Shown here piece by piece: positions 46,817 to 55,658 of a stretch of 64,000 nt of DNA. How positions within the stretch are numbered: position 1 is the stretch's first letter; every line of letters starts with the position of its first letter. The notes below the pieces were generated by a model. The model had not been told where the DNA came from. It saw nothing but the letters and a program-made list of their open reading frames with translations, and made no database searches. Location: positions 3,195,774-3,259,773 of the forward strand of contig NZ_KK073875.1 of assembly GCF_000585395.1 (NCBI RefSeq). Reading direction: 5' to 3'. The stretch comes from Saccharibacillus sacchari DSM 19268 (GTDB lineage: Bacteria; Bacillota; Bacilli; Paenibacillales; Paenibacillaceae). The translations under genes were made by a program, and so were the position numbers.

Positions 46817-47950
46817 ATGAGAAAAAGAGTAAAAGCTTTGCTCTCGTCATTTTTGGCGTGCAGCGCGCTTTTGGCGGGAACAGCATTCGGAGCGGTCGTT
46901 TCGGCGAGCGAGCGAACTGACGAGGCGCAGCAAAAAGGCAGCGTGATTGTTCCGGCAGATACGCTGAGCGAAGGAATGACGCCGTCCGCGCTTCCGTATG
47001 TTCCTGCAGCGGAACTTTGGGAACAGAAGATGGAAATCACTTCGCAGAGCAAAGCTGTAGCATTGGGAGATTCGATTTATTTTACGAGCTCGGTGAACGG
47101 AACTGCTTATCTATCCAGCACTATAATGCCTCCTTACAATGTGTCGGCTCTGAACGTCGGCGTAAAGGCCGGGAATGTATTGAGCCGAGAAGTCGTGGCC
47201 GGAGAACCGACGTCTTTTTCGACAGCGGGTTTGCGCAACGTAAGTTTTCCGGAAAATTACACGTTCAATATTACCGTATACCAAACAGGCACTTCTCGAT
47301 ATACGGTAAGCGAAGTTCAAGTTCTGGATGACAGCAAGCGACTGACGTCGCAACCGGTGCAAATCCATTACGGGGACACGCCGGAATATTTCTCGTTCGA
47401 CTATAACCGCATGCTGCGGTTAGCGCCGGGAAAAAGTTTGAATTCGATCATCGAACTGAAGCTTGAAGGCGAACAGAAATTCAAAGCGTTCGACCGTAAT
47501 CAAGGTGCCGTAGAAGTCGTGGGCGGAAGAGTATACGTCTATTTGGAACAAGCGCCGCTAGGTCGTAATTTTTATTTAAAATTGCGAACCGGATCCGTGA
47601 TGAGCTCGGACGGACATCGCAACAAAGAAGTCATCAGCGGGCCGCTAAAATCATTTATTCCGATTCATTTGATTTCGCATGGTGCCCAAACAAGCGCTAC
47701 TGTCAAAAAGGGAGAAGAAATCGAGTTTTCCATCGACTATCCGGGGACCGTTTACCTGTCTCCGAGCATGCTCGTCGGTTCCAAAGAAGACTTTGACAAA
47801 ACTGCCGCAAAAGGTCTTGCCAAAAAGCTGGAGGTTTCCGCGGGGCAGGCCAAACAGCCGTTGAAGATCTCCACGCGAGGGTTGCAGGCAGGTCGCTATA
47901 TGCTGCATGTTTGGAGCGGACACAGTATTGTTATCGAGATCGTGGATTAA
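46817..47950 (+). CDS. Secreted protein of unknown function with an internal duplication
   Basis: A 377-residue exported protein with signal peptide VKALLSSFLACSALLAGTAFGAVVSA. I do not recognise the family. Two segments align with each other: about residues 78–158 (GDSIYFTSSVNGTAYLS … STAGL) and about 293–370 (GEEIEFSIDYPGTVYLS … STRGL). The shared pattern is G-D/E-x-I-x-F-T/S, then GT-A/V-YLS, then ST-x-GL. A middle part (about 160–290) with KLEGEQKFKAFDR looks beta-rich. AGAGGGG precedes the ATG. It follows the propeller-like gene on the same strand, 55 bases away, so a shared envelope task is likely. Confidence 0.55.
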   Translation: MRKRVKALLSSFLACSALLAGTAFGAVVSASERTDEAQQKGSVIVPADTLSEGMTPSALPYVPAAELWEQKMEITSQSKAVALGDSIYFTSSVNGTAYLSSTIMPPYNVSALNVGVKAGNVLSREVVAGEPTSFSTAGLRNVSFPENYTFNITVYQTGTSRYTVSEVQVLDDSKRLTSQPVQIHYGDTPEYFSFDYNRMLRLAPGKSLNSIIELKLEGEQKFKAFDRNQGAVEVVGGRVYVYLEQAPLGRNFYLKLRTGSVMSSDGHRNKEVISGPLKSFIPIHLISHGAQTSATVKKGEEIEFSIDYPGTVYLSPSMLVGSKEDFDKTAAKGLAKKLEVSAGQAKQPLKISTRGLQAGRYMLHVWSGHSIVIEIVD

Positions 47951-47976
47951 GTTGGACGAACAAGCACCATTCATGA

Positions 47977-48014
47977 AGAGACGCGCCGCGCACTCCGCCC
48001 GCGTCTCTTTTTTT
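47977..48014 (+). terminator. Intrinsic terminator after the duplicated-domain gene
   Basis: AGAGACGCG pairs with CGCGTCTCT, then a T run. Clear separation from the U32 gene. Confidence 0.85.
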
Positions 48015-48035
48015 GTTCGCTTGTATGCTAAAACT

Positions 48036-48065
48036 CTGTCAATGCTCCCGCGACTCTGCTACAAT
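48036..48065 (+). promoter_or_regulatory. Candidate promoter of the U32 gene
   Basis: CTGTCA (48036–48041) and TACAAT (48060–48065) with an 18-base spacer, about 117 bases before the start. Confidence 0.45.
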
Positions 48066-48181
48066 AGACTAGTTAAAAATTAAGATGTAACGCAGGTTTT
48101 GACGATATGATATGAGATAAGTACATGCGGCTTGCTTGAGTTGAGCATTTCTCAAAGCGGTGCGCGGGAGGATAACGATAA

Positions 48182-50695
48182 ATGAGTACACCACAAATCA
48201 CAAGACGCGACGTCGAGCTGCTGGCACCTGCCGGTGACTGGGATTGCATGCGTGCCGCTGTAGCCAACGGTGCGGACGCGGTCTTTTTTGGCGTTGAAAA
48301 GTTCAATGCGCGCGCGCGCGCGAATAACTTCCGGATGGACGAACTGCCTGAGATCATGGGCTTTTTGCATAGCTACGGGGTAAAAGGATTTCTGACTTTT
48401 AACATTTTGGTTTTCGAAAACGAGCTTGAGGACGCGCGCGGGCTGATCGATGCTTGCGTAGCTGCCGGCGTGGATGCGGTCATCGTGCAGGACTTGGGTC
48501 TGGTCAAAATGATCCGCGAGATTTCGCCGGACTTCCCGATCCACGGTTCGACGCAGATGACGATCACGTCGCCGGAAGCGGTCGAGTTCACCAAGCCTTT
48601 TAACATGGAACGGGTCGTGTTGGGGCGGGAAAACAATCTTAAGCAAATTCAAAAGATCGGCGAGCAAGCCAAGCTGCCAATGGAAGTATTCGTGCACGGC
48701 GCGCTGTGCGTGTCGTATTCCGGTCAATGCCTGACATCGGAGATGTGGGGCGGGCGTTCCGCCAACCGCGGCGAATGCGCGCAGGCATGCCGCCTGCCGT
48801 ACGACCTGATGGTCGACGGCGAGCATAAGCCGATGGGCGATATCGCGTACCTGCTTTCGCCGAAAGACTTGGCCGCGATCGACATCATGCCGGAGCTGAT
48901 TCAAGCAGGCGTGACTTCTTTTAAAATCGAAGGCCGTCTGAAAACGCCGGAGTACGTCGCGAACGTGGTCAGCAAGTATAATGCCGCGATCAACCGTTAC
49001 TTCGACGGCGACGATTCGAAGCCTTCGGAAGAAGAGGTTCGCGAACTGCAGCAAAGCTTCTCGCGCGGTCTGACGCACGGCTTCCTGGACGGCACGAACA
49101 ACAAGCAGTTGGTCGAAGGCACATTCCCGAAAAGCCGCGGCGTGTATCTGGGACGGGTCGAGCAGATTCTGCGCGACGGCGTCGTTTGCCGCATCGAAGC
49201 TCCGCTCAAGCGCGGCGACGGCATCGTGTTCGACGCGGGAGATCCGACGAAGAAAGAAGAAGGCGGACGCGTCTATGACGTGCGCCGCAAAGGCGTGAAG
49301 CTCGAAGGCGAAGCCGGTCAAGGCTGGGTCATCGACATCGTGCCGGGACGCAACGACGTGGATTTGCGCCGTTTGCACGTCGGGGACCGCATTTGGAAAA
49401 CGAATGACCCGGCGCTGGATCGCAGATTGCGTCAGACGTTCGAAACCGAGAAGCCGTACCGCGTATTCCCGTTGACGGTCAAAGTCATGGGCAATCCGGG
49501 TCAACCTCTCGTTTCGATCTGGACGGACGTGGACAAAGGGACTACAGTTCGCGTGGAGTCCGAGATGGAGCTGGAGATTGCCAAGAAGCGTCCATTGGGT
49601 TACGAGATTCTTGAAGAGCAATTCGGCCGTTTGGGCGGTACGGTATATCAGTTGGAAGAGTTGGAAGTACAGCTGCACGGAGACGTGATCGTGCCGATGC
49701 GAGAGCTGAACGCGATGCGCCGCCGGGCGGTCGACGAATTGGCCGGCGAACGTCCGAAGCCTCCGGTATACGTGCATCGGGATATCGAAGTATACGGCGA
49801 CTCGTCGCATACGGCGAAGCCGATCGAGCGTTCCGAAGCTCGCATCACCGCATTATGCCGCAGTCTGCCGCAGGTCGAAGCCGCGCTGGAAGCCGGCGTC
49901 GAGATGATCTATGCGGACTTCGAGTTTATTAAGCAGTTCCCGGCAGCCGTGGCGGCCGTGCGTGCAGCGGGCAAAAAGATCGCGCTGGCGACGCCGCGCA
50001 TCCATATGCCGAACGAAAACGGCTACCACGCGAACATCTTGCGTTTGGAGCCGGATGCGGTGCTGGTGCGCAATACGGGCGCCCTATACTACTATCTGCG
50101 CCACCCCATGGAGAACCCGGACAAGAACCATCCGGAGCTGATCGGCGATTTCTCGCTCAACGTGGCGAACCACAAAGCCGTCGATCTGTTCCTGGAAGCC
50201 GGTCTTGACCGCGTGACGCCGTCGTACGATCTGAACATCCAACAGATGGTCGATCTGCTCGGACGCTCGCAGACGGACAAAATGGAGATTGTCATCCATC
50301 AGCATATGCCGATGTTCCATACCGAGCATTGCGTGTACTGCACGTTCATGAGCGAAGGCACCGACTTCACGAACTGCGGCCGCCCGTGCGAAGAGCAGCG
50401 CGCGTCGCTGCGCGACCGCATCGGCATGTCCCACCCGGTTCGCGTCGACGAAGGCTGCCGGAATACGGTATACAACGCGATCGAGCAGTCCGGCGCGGAA
50501 TACCTGAACGAGTTCCTCGATTCCGGCGTGCCGAGCTACCGCGTCGAGTTCCTCGAAGAGTCGCCGGAGCAGGTGCTTGAAGTTATCGATCTGTACACGC
50601 GCGCTTTGAGCGGCAAGATCAGCGGTTCGGAGGTTTGGCGCAAGCTGAAAGCGACGAATCAGTTGGGGGTTACGCGGGGGCAGTTGGTGAAGTAA
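48182..50695 (+). CDS. Large U32 peptidase-family protein (RlhA/TrhP-like with C-terminal DUF3656-like part)
   Basis: An 837-residue cytoplasmic protein. It opens with the U32 start VELLAPAGDWDCMRAAVANGADAVFFG. Further on are the family signature E-x-F-x-HGALC (MEVFVHGALCVSYSGQC) and a Cys cluster (CLTSEMWGGRSANRGECAQACRLPY). A second part (about 430–837) includes DUF3656-like sequence and more Cys (CVYCTF … CGRPCEEQ). Members studied elsewhere are RNA hydroxylation enzymes (RlhA on 23S rRNA, TrhP on tRNA) needing the Cys residues, so true peptidase activity is doubtful. GGGAGG precedes the ATG. A run of alternating CG (48306–48320) encodes Ala/Arg repeats. Confidence 0.85.
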   Translation: MSTPQITRRDVELLAPAGDWDCMRAAVANGADAVFFGVEKFNARARANNFRMDELPEIMGFLHSYGVKGFLTFNILVFENELEDARGLIDACVAAGVDAVIVQDLGLVKMIREISPDFPIHGSTQMTITSPEAVEFTKPFNMERVVLGRENNLKQIQKIGEQAKLPMEVFVHGALCVSYSGQCLTSEMWGGRSANRGECAQACRLPYDLMVDGEHKPMGDIAYLLSPKDLAAIDIMPELIQAGVTSFKIEGRLKTPEYVANVVSKYNAAINRYFDGDDSKPSEEEVRELQQSFSRGLTHGFLDGTNNKQLVEGTFPKSRGVYLGRVEQILRDGVVCRIEAPLKRGDGIVFDAGDPTKKEEGGRVYDVRRKGVKLEGEAGQGWVIDIVPGRNDVDLRRLHVGDRIWKTNDPALDRRLRQTFETEKPYRVFPLTVKVMGNPGQPLVSIWTDVDKGTTVRVESEMELEIAKKRPLGYEILEEQFGRLGGTVYQLEELEVQLHGDVIVPMRELNAMRRRAVDELAGERPKPPVYVHRDIEVYGDSSHTAKPIERSEARITALCRSLPQVEAALEAGVEMIYADFEFIKQFPAAVAAVRAAGKKIALATPRIHMPNENGYHANILRLEPDAVLVRNTGALYYYLRHPMENPDKNHPELIGDFSLNVANHKAVDLFLEAGLDRVTPSYDLNIQQMVDLLGRSQTDKMEIVIHQHMPMFHTEHCVYCTFMSEGTDFTNCGRPCEEQRASLRDRIGMSHPVRVDEGCRNTVYNAIEQSGAEYLNEFLDSGVPSYRVEFLEESPEQVLEVIDLYTRALSGKISGSEVWRKLKATNQLGVTRGQLVK

Positions 50696-50728
50696 GACAC
50701 GCATTCAAAATAGGAAACTGCTTGTATA

Positions 50729-50759
50729 AGGCGCCCGATTATTCGGAGCGTCTTTTTTT
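50729..50759 (+). terminator. Intrinsic terminator after the U32 gene
   Basis: AGGCGC-CCGA pairs with TCGG-a-GCGTCT around a short loop, then seven T. A TATAAT at 50774–50779 just downstream is likely the −10 box of the next gene, though its −35 is poor. Confidence 0.7.
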
Positions 50760-50817
50760 CGCCGGTATCGTTATATAATAGAAGAAAATTCGGTTCGGAT
50801 TTATGAGGAGGAACGCC

Positions 50818-51825
50818 ATGAAGCTGCTTGTAACCGGAGGAGCAGGGTTTATCGGAAGCAACTTTATTCATTATATGCTTCATCATTTTCCGCATTATAC
50901 CGTAATCAATCTGGATAACCTGACCTACGCGGGGAATCTTATGAATCTCTATCCCGTACAGGATTATTCCAATTACCGATTTGTGAAAGCTGACATTTGC
51001 GACGAACAAACCGTTCAACGCCTGTTTGCGGACGGAATCGATATCGTGGTGCATTTTGCAGCTGAATCGCATGTCGATCGAAGCATTAAGCAGCCGGAGA
51101 TATTCGTGCAAACCAACGTGGTCGGCACGCAGGTACTGCTCGAAGCTGCCCGCATGCATGGGGTAAAAAAATTCATTCAAGTATCCACGGACGAAGTTTA
51201 CGGATCGCTGGGCCCAGAGGGTCTCTTCACTGAAGAAAGTCCGCTGGCGCCAAACAGTCCGTATTCTGCGTCTAAAGCTTCGGCTGACCTGATGGTTCGC
51301 GCTTATCACGAGACATTCGGGCTGCCTGTCAATATCACGCGCTGCTCCAATAACTACGGGCCTTATCAATTTCCTGAAAAACTCATTCCGTTCATGATCG
51401 CTCAAGCCCTGAAAAATCAACCTTTTCCTGTATACGGAGACGGATTGCATATTCGGGACTGGTTGCATGTCGAAGACCATTGTCAGGCATTGAGTTTGGT
51501 TATCCATCAAGGGAAAGACGGCGAAATTTACAATATCGGAGGGCAAAGCGAGCGTACAAGTCTCGAAGTCGTAGAGAAAATCGCAAGCAAGATGAATCGG
51601 CCGGCTTCGTCGATTCGTTATGTCGCGGACCGCCCCGGTCATGATCGGCGATATGGAATAGATGCGTCAAAGATCCGAAACACACTCGGTTGGCAGCCTG
51701 AATATTCATTTGAAAAAGGACTTGATGCCACGGTGGATTGGTATCTGAACCATATTGAATGGTTGGAGAGCACGCGATCGACCGAGTCCGGGCGTTTTTT
51801 TGCAGAGCATTACGGAAATCTATAA
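50818..51825 (+). CDS. rfbB: dTDP-glucose 4,6-dehydratase RfbB
   Basis: Makes dTDP-4-keto-6-deoxyglucose, a precursor of dTDP-rhamnose and related sugars. The protein is 335 residues. It has the NAD-binding GGAGFIGSNF at the N-terminus, the DEVYG motif with catalytic Asp/Glu, the YSASKA catalytic Tyr–Lys pair, and the NNYGPYQFPEKLIP segment typical of the family. ATG 50818 is preceded by GAGGAGGAAC; the earlier ATG at 50803 overlaps that site. The usual partners rfbA, rfbC and rfbD are not next to it, so this is either a lone copy or serves another sugar pathway. It sits at the left edge of the surface-polymer genes. Confidence 0.88.
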   Translation: MKLLVTGGAGFIGSNFIHYMLHHFPHYTVINLDNLTYAGNLMNLYPVQDYSNYRFVKADICDEQTVQRLFADGIDIVVHFAAESHVDRSIKQPEIFVQTNVVGTQVLLEAARMHGVKKFIQVSTDEVYGSLGPEGLFTEESPLAPNSPYSASKASADLMVRAYHETFGLPVNITRCSNNYGPYQFPEKLIPFMIAQALKNQPFPVYGDGLHIRDWLHVEDHCQALSLVIHQGKDGEIYNIGGQSERTSLEVVEKIASKMNRPASSIRYVADRPGHDRRYGIDASKIRNTLGWQPEYSFEKGLDATVDWYLNHIEWLESTRSTESGRFFAEHYGNL

Positions 51826-51868
51826 CAAAAGCGGCTTCCTTTTTTTGAAAAGGAGGCCGCTTTTGTTT
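51824..51868. terminator. Bidirectional terminator between rfbB and the MraY homologue
   Basis: ACAAAAGCGGC-t-TCCTTTT pairs with AAAAGGA-g-GCCGCTTTTGT. A and T runs flank both sides, so converging transcripts can both end here. Confidence 0.85.
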
Positions 51869-52820
51869 ACATCCACAAATACCAAATCAACCAACTCAAG
51901 AACGCCCCGATCCAAGACACGTTTCCGAACACCGCCACGATCTTTCTCTCGTTCCATCCATACTTCAAGCTGTAATGATAATGAATCGGCGTCATGCGGA
52001 AGATCCGCTTTTTCGTCCGTTTGTAATAAGCCACCTGAATAATAACTGAGAACTGCTCCGCGAAATAAATGATAAACAGCAGCGGCACCAAAATTTCGAC
52101 CTTCTCGATCACGGCCATCAGCGACAACGAACCGCCGATCGCCAGCGATCCCGTATCGCCCATAAACGCTTTGGCCGGATACTTGTTGTACAGGAACAAT
52201 CCCAGCAGCGCGCCCACCATCACCAGCGAGAACAACTTGATCGCCGGTTCGTCCGAGATGACGAAGAAGAACAAATAAGTCGGAATCGCCACGATAATCA
52301 GCAGTCCGTCAAGCCCGTCCGTGAAGTTGATCGCGTTGGCGGAACCGACGATAAACAGCAGCATGATGATAAAATACACCGCCGACGGAAGCGCCCAGAC
52401 GAATCCGCCCGGGAATGTAATCGTCGGATCGACGCCGAAACTGTTCATCGCGATCAACAGTACCGTAATCGTGAACGCGAACTGCATAACCAATTTGGCT
52501 TTGCCCGAGATTCCCTGCGGGTCTTGGAACGCGGCCTTTTTAAAGTCGTCGCTGAAGCCCACGATCCCGAACAGGATAAACGTAGCGGCCATCAGCCACA
52601 TCAGCGGCGTCGGTTGGGCGATCAGCGCGACGAGCACCCCGATCATGAACACCATGCCCGCCATCAGCGGCGTGCCTTTTTTGGCTTGGTGGTCGGGCGG
52701 CAGCTCCTTGCGGATCGGCTGCAACCAACCGATGCGGCGCAGCGTGCGAATCCAAACGGGTGCGAACAAAGCAACAAGGACAAACGAAAGAGCAGCGGCA
52801 ATCAACGTGTAAAAGTTCAT
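51867..52820 (-). CDS. mraY: MraY-type phospho-N-acetylmuramoyl-pentapeptide transferase
   Basis: Transfers a phospho-sugar from a UDP-sugar to undecaprenyl phosphate; in MraY this is the first membrane step of peptidoglycan synthesis. The protein is 317 residues with about ten transmembrane helices. The first acidic motif (VGFSDDFKK), NFTDGLDGL and GDTGSLAIGG are conserved. The third cytosolic loop reads PIHYHYSLKYGWNERKIV rather than the usual PLHHHFE…GW, so the His motif is altered. It lies outside any dcw cluster and next to sugar genes, so it may be a second MraY or a relative acting on another polymer. ATG 52820 follows GGAGAATATGGAAACCC. Confidence 0.82.
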   Translation of the reverse strand: MNFYTLIAAALSFVLVALFAPVWIRTLRRIGWLQPIRKELPPDHQAKKGTPLMAGMVFMIGVLVALIAQPTPLMWLMAATFILFGIVGFSDDFKKAAFQDPQGISGKAKLVMQFAFTITVLLIAMNSFGVDPTITFPGGFVWALPSAVYFIIMLLFIVGSANAINFTDGLDGLLIIVAIPTYLFFFVISDEPAIKLFSLVMVGALLGLFLYNKYPAKAFMGDTGSLAIGGSLSLMAVIEKVEILVPLLFIIYFAEQFSVIIQVAYYKRTKKRIFRMTPIHYHYSLKYGWNERKIVAVFGNVSWIGAFLSWLIWYLWM

Positions 52821-52862
52821 GGGTTTCCATATTCTCCAATCGGCATTTCGGATTTTGAAGCG

Positions 52863-52891
52863 ACTATATTTGGGTTAATAATAGACGTAAA
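52863..52891 (-). promoter_or_regulatory. Candidate promoter of the MraY gene (minus strand)
   Basis: On the minus strand TTTACG (52891–52886) and TATAGT (52868–52863) are 17 bases apart, about 43 bases before the start. Confidence 0.45.
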
Positions 52892-52954
52892 GGTTATGTA
52901 ACTCCCTTATTTTAAGCAATTTGCACGTCCGCCACAAGAGAAGCCCAGGAGAAT

Positions 52955-52984
52955 TTGGCTTTTTCCGCATTGACGAGCTAAAAT
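52955..52984 (+). promoter_or_regulatory. Candidate promoter of galU
   Basis: TTGGCT (52955–52960) and TAAAAT (52979–52984) with an 18-base spacer. The leader to galU is about 115 bases and contains the palindrome at 53053. Confidence 0.45.
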
Positions 52985-53052
52985 GAGAACATACCAAGCA
53001 GGCTCATAGAGCAGCTTTCGTTTCCAACAGAAGCGGCACGGCGGACGCGGAG

Positions 53053-53066
53053 GGTTAACGTTAACC
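53053..53066. promoter_or_regulatory. 14-bp perfect palindrome in the galU leader
   Basis: GGTTAACGTTAACC lies 40 bases upstream of the galU ATG, inside the transcribed leader of the candidate promoter. It is operator-like or a small RNA hairpin. Confidence 0.4.
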
Positions 53067-53106
53067 TACATACTCGAACCCATTTTATTTAGGAGGAACT
53101 ATACCT

Positions 53107-54003
53107 ATGAGTACACAGAAAATCCGCAAAGCAATCATTCCGGCTGCCGGTCTCGGCACGCGTTTCCTTCCCGCCACCAAGGCGATGCCGAAAGAAATGC
53201 TGCCGATCGTCGATAAGCCTACCATTCAATACATTGTCGAGGAAGCGGTAAAGTCCGGCATCGAAGACATCATCATCGTGACGGGCAAAGAAAAACGCGC
53301 GATCGAAGACCACTTCGACACTTCCTTCGAGCTGGAGCACAATTTGGAGGAAAACGAAAAGTGGGAGATGCTCGAAGAAGTGCGCAATGCCGCCAACATG
53401 GCCGACATCCACTACATCCGTCAAAAAGAACCGAAAGGCCTCGGCCACGCCATCTGGTGCGCGCGCAAGTTTATCGGCGACGAACCTTTCGCGGTTCTGC
53501 TTGGCGACGATATCGTCGAATCCGACACGCCGTGTCTGAAGCAGATGCTCGACGTATTCGATAAACACCAAGCTTCCGTCGTAGGCGTGCAGGAAGTCCC
53601 TTGGGAAGACGTATTCCGCTACGGGATCGTGGACAGCGAAGCGATCGACGGCGAAGAGCGTACGTTCAAAGCCAACGGGCTGGTCGAAAAACCGAAACAG
53701 GAAGACGCGCCGTCCAATCTCGCCATCATGGGCCGCTACATCCTGACGCCGGAGATTTTCGAGATTTTGGAGAATCAACCGACCGGAGCAGGCGGCGAAA
53801 TTCAATTGACCGACGCGATCGCGACACTCGGCAAAACGCAGGACGTGCTCGCTTACAACTTCGAAGGACAGCGTCACGACGTAGGGGTCAAGATCGGTTT
53901 TATCGAGACGACTATCCACTACGCGCTGCAAAACGACGAGATGCGCGAGCCGCTGATCCAGTACATGAAGAAGGCGCTGGCCGAAACCGAAGAAAAGCGC
54001 TAA
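53107..54003 (+). CDS. galU: UTP–glucose-1-phosphate uridylyltransferase GalU/GtaB
   Basis: Makes UDP-glucose, the donor for glycolipids, teichoic acid glucosylation and other surface sugars. The protein is 298 residues. The nucleotidyltransferase motif [23 protein letters not shown] is at the N-terminus, with LGDD for metal binding and EKPK further on; the PILEYPTY-like segment is [29 protein letters not shown] precedes the ATG. It heads a run of glycan genes (GT2, DUF2304, GtrA, GT-C-like) and could supply UDP-glucose to it. A separate terminator follows, so expression may be partly independent. Confidence 0.94.
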   Translation: MSTQKIRKAIIPAAGLGTRFLPATKAMPKEMLPIVDKPTIQYIVEEAVKSGIEDIIIVTGKEKRAIEDHFDTSFELEHNLEENEKWEMLEEVRNAANMADIHYIRQKEPKGLGHAIWCARKFIGDEPFAVLLGDDIVESDTPCLKQMLDVFDKHQASVVGVQEVPWEDVFRYGIVDSEAIDGEERTFKANGLVEKPKQEDAPSNLAIMGRYILTPEIFEILENQPTGAGGEIQLTDAIATLGKTQDVLAYNFEGQRHDVGVKIGFIETTIHYALQNDEMREPLIQYMKKALAETEEKR

Positions 54004-54021
54004 AATAACGACAACGTCAAG

Positions 54022-54042
54022 CCCGGCCGTCGGCCGGGTTTT
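54022..54042 (+). terminator. Intrinsic terminator after galU
   Basis: CCCGGCC (54022–54028) pairs with GGCCGGG (54032–54038), then TTTT. Confidence 0.7.
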
Positions 54043-54091
54043 AACATGTTCAGGCAGCAAGCCAAATGTTTGATCAGAAAAGGAGCACGCC

Positions 54092-54808
54092 ATGGCGCCG
54101 TCCAAACCCAAAGTTTTATTGATCATCCCCGCGTTCAACGAACGCGATAATATCGGCCCATTGCTCCTTTCCTTGCGAGAGCAGGGACTTGAAGCTCTTG
54201 TCGTAAATGACGGATCGACCGACGATACCGCCGAGGTTTGCGCGAGCGTCGGCGCGAATATCGTCACGCTGCCCAGCAACCTCGGAATCGGAGGCGCCGT
54301 GCAGACCGGTTACAAATACGCGTATGCCCACGGCTACGATATCGCGATCCAGTTCGACGGCGACGGCCAGCACCGCGCGGAATTCGTCCATGCTTTGATT
54401 GCTCCATTGCTGGACAACGCCGCAGACCTGGTCATCGGCTCGCGCTATATCGAAAAGCAAGGCTTCCAGTCAACGGTTTTGCGCCGCGCCGGCATCCGTT
54501 ACTTCAGCCGCTTGATCCGTTTGATCACCGGTCAGACCGTCACCGATCCGACTTCGGGTTTCCGCGCGGTCAATCGCCGGATCATGCACATGTTCGCAAC
54601 TCAGTATCCGACCGATTATCCGGAGCCGGAGTCGATCGTTCACGTACTGCGTTCCGGCGGACGGGTCGTCGAGGTTCCGGTGCAAATGTCCGAGCGTGTC
54701 GGGGGCCATTCGTCGATTCATCATTTGCGTTCCGTCTATTATATGGTAAAAGTGTCGCTGGCCATCCTCATCGATGCTTTGCGCGGACATGGGGTGAGGC
54801 ACTCATGA
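54092..54808 (+). CDS. GT2 glycosyltransferase, polyprenyl-phosphate sugar synthase type
   Basis: A 238-residue cytoplasmic glycosyltransferase of family 2 (DPM1/CsbB relatives). The start VLLIIPAFNERDNIGPLL and the VNDGSTDDT strand are the GT-A donor site; QFDGDGQH carries the metal DxD. QTVTDPTSGFRAVNRRIM is typical of enzymes that charge undecaprenyl phosphate with a sugar. It has no clear transmembrane helices, so it works with membrane partners. AAAGGAGCACGCC precedes the ATG. Its stop overlaps the DUF2304 start (ATGA). The sugar is probably glucose given galU upstream, but that is inference. Confidence 0.85.
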   Translation: MAPSKPKVLLIIPAFNERDNIGPLLLSLREQGLEALVVNDGSTDDTAEVCASVGANIVTLPSNLGIGGAVQTGYKYAYAHGYDIAIQFDGDGQHRAEFVHALIAPLLDNAADLVIGSRYIEKQGFQSTVLRRAGIRYFSRLIRLITGQTVTDPTSGFRAVNRRIMHMFATQYPTDYPEPESIVHVLRSGGRVVEVPVQMSERVGGHSSIHHLRSVYYMVKVSLAILIDALRGHGVRHS

Positions 54809-55197
54809 TCACGCTCAAATTGCAGCTGCTGCTGATCGCGTTCAGCCTTGTCGTGCTTTTCGTGTTCATCAACCGTACGCGCCGTTACAAATTGGAACTC
54901 AAATACGCGCTAGTGTGGATCTTTTTCAGCGCAGCCGGCGTGATCGTCTCCATCTTCCCGCAAATTTTCTTTTTCATCGCGCGCGTCATGGGGATCGAGG
55001 TTCCGGTCAATGCGGTGTTCCTGCTCGCCGTATCGGCCATATTCCTTACGCTGTACAGCCTGACCGTCTCGTTATCCAACCATTCCCGCAAGCTTCGGAC
55101 GCTGACGCAGGAAATGGGACTGATGCAGCATAAGATCGCGGAAATGGAACGGCGGATGAAGCAGGCGGAAGGAGGTTCGCATGACGATTCGCAATAA
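54805..55197 (+). CDS. DUF2304 small membrane protein
   Basis: A 130-residue protein with three transmembrane helices (about 4–22, 33–55, 66–88) and a coiled cytoplasmic tail (QEMGLMQHKIAEMERRMKQAEGG). The pattern ELKYALVWIFFS is characteristic of DUF2304 proteins, which often stand next to GT2 glycosyltransferases and GtrA; their role is unknown. It starts inside the GT2 stop (ATGA) and overlaps the GtrA gene by 17 bases, so the three are tightly coupled. It likely helps anchor or pair with the GT2 enzyme (inference). Confidence 0.85.
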   Translation: MITLKLQLLLIAFSLVVLFVFINRTRRYKLELKYALVWIFFSAAGVIVSIFPQIFFFIARVMGIEVPVNAVFLLAVSAIFLTLYSLTVSLSNHSRKLRTLTQEMGLMQHKIAEMERRMKQAEGGSHDDSQ

Positions 55198-55657
55198 AGA
55201 ACGAACGTTGCAAAAAAGCTCTTTTTACGATCGGCTGTTGAATCTTCTTCCCCCGATCATCCGGAACAACCTGGTCGATTTTCTCAAATACGGCGTCATC
55301 GGCGTCGTCGGAACAGTGCTCCAGACCGGAACCTTGTTCATCTATGTGGAAAAAGGCCACGGCGATCCGTTGGTCGGTTCCACGCTGGGCTTCATCTTGT
55401 CGCTTCTGTTCTCTTATATGGCGAATTCGCGTTGGACCTTCCGAAAAAGCGAACGCTCCGCGTCGGCCTTGGTCAAATACACGGTCGTTTCTTGCGCGGG
55501 ACTGCTGTTGAACCTGCTGATCCTGTTTCTGTTCGACCGCGTATTCGGCTGGTGGTACGGCTACGGACAGATCGCCTCCATCGTGCTCGTTCCGATTCAC
55601 AACTTCATTCTAAACAAAGCCTGGGCGTTCCGAACGCCGAAGCGGGAGGACCGATAA
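55181..55657 (+). CDS. GtrA-family membrane protein (lipid-linked sugar flippase)
   Basis: A 158-residue protein with four transmembrane helices (about 37–57, 68–88, 98–118, 128–148). The motif FLKYGVIGVVGTVLQTGTLF near the N-terminus and NFILNKAWAFR at the end are the GtrA family signature. Family members are thought to flip undecaprenyl-phosphate-linked sugar across the membrane. AAGGAGG precedes the ATG inside DUF2304. It is placed between the cytoplasmic GT2 and the membrane GT-C-like protein, as in three-component glycosylation cassettes. Confidence 0.88.
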   Translation: MTIRNKERTLQKSSFYDRLLNLLPPIIRNNLVDFLKYGVIGVVGTVLQTGTLFIYVEKGHGDPLVGSTLGFILSLLFSYMANSRWTFRKSERSASALVKYTVVSCAGLLLNLLILFLFDRVFGWWYGYGQIASIVLVPIHNFILNKAWAFRTPKREDR

Positions 55658-55658
55658 T

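Noticed and set aside
48300..48325. Alternating CG run as a Z-DNA or regulatory signal
   Set aside because: It encodes an Ala/Arg stretch inside the U32 domain and is explained by GC-rich codons.
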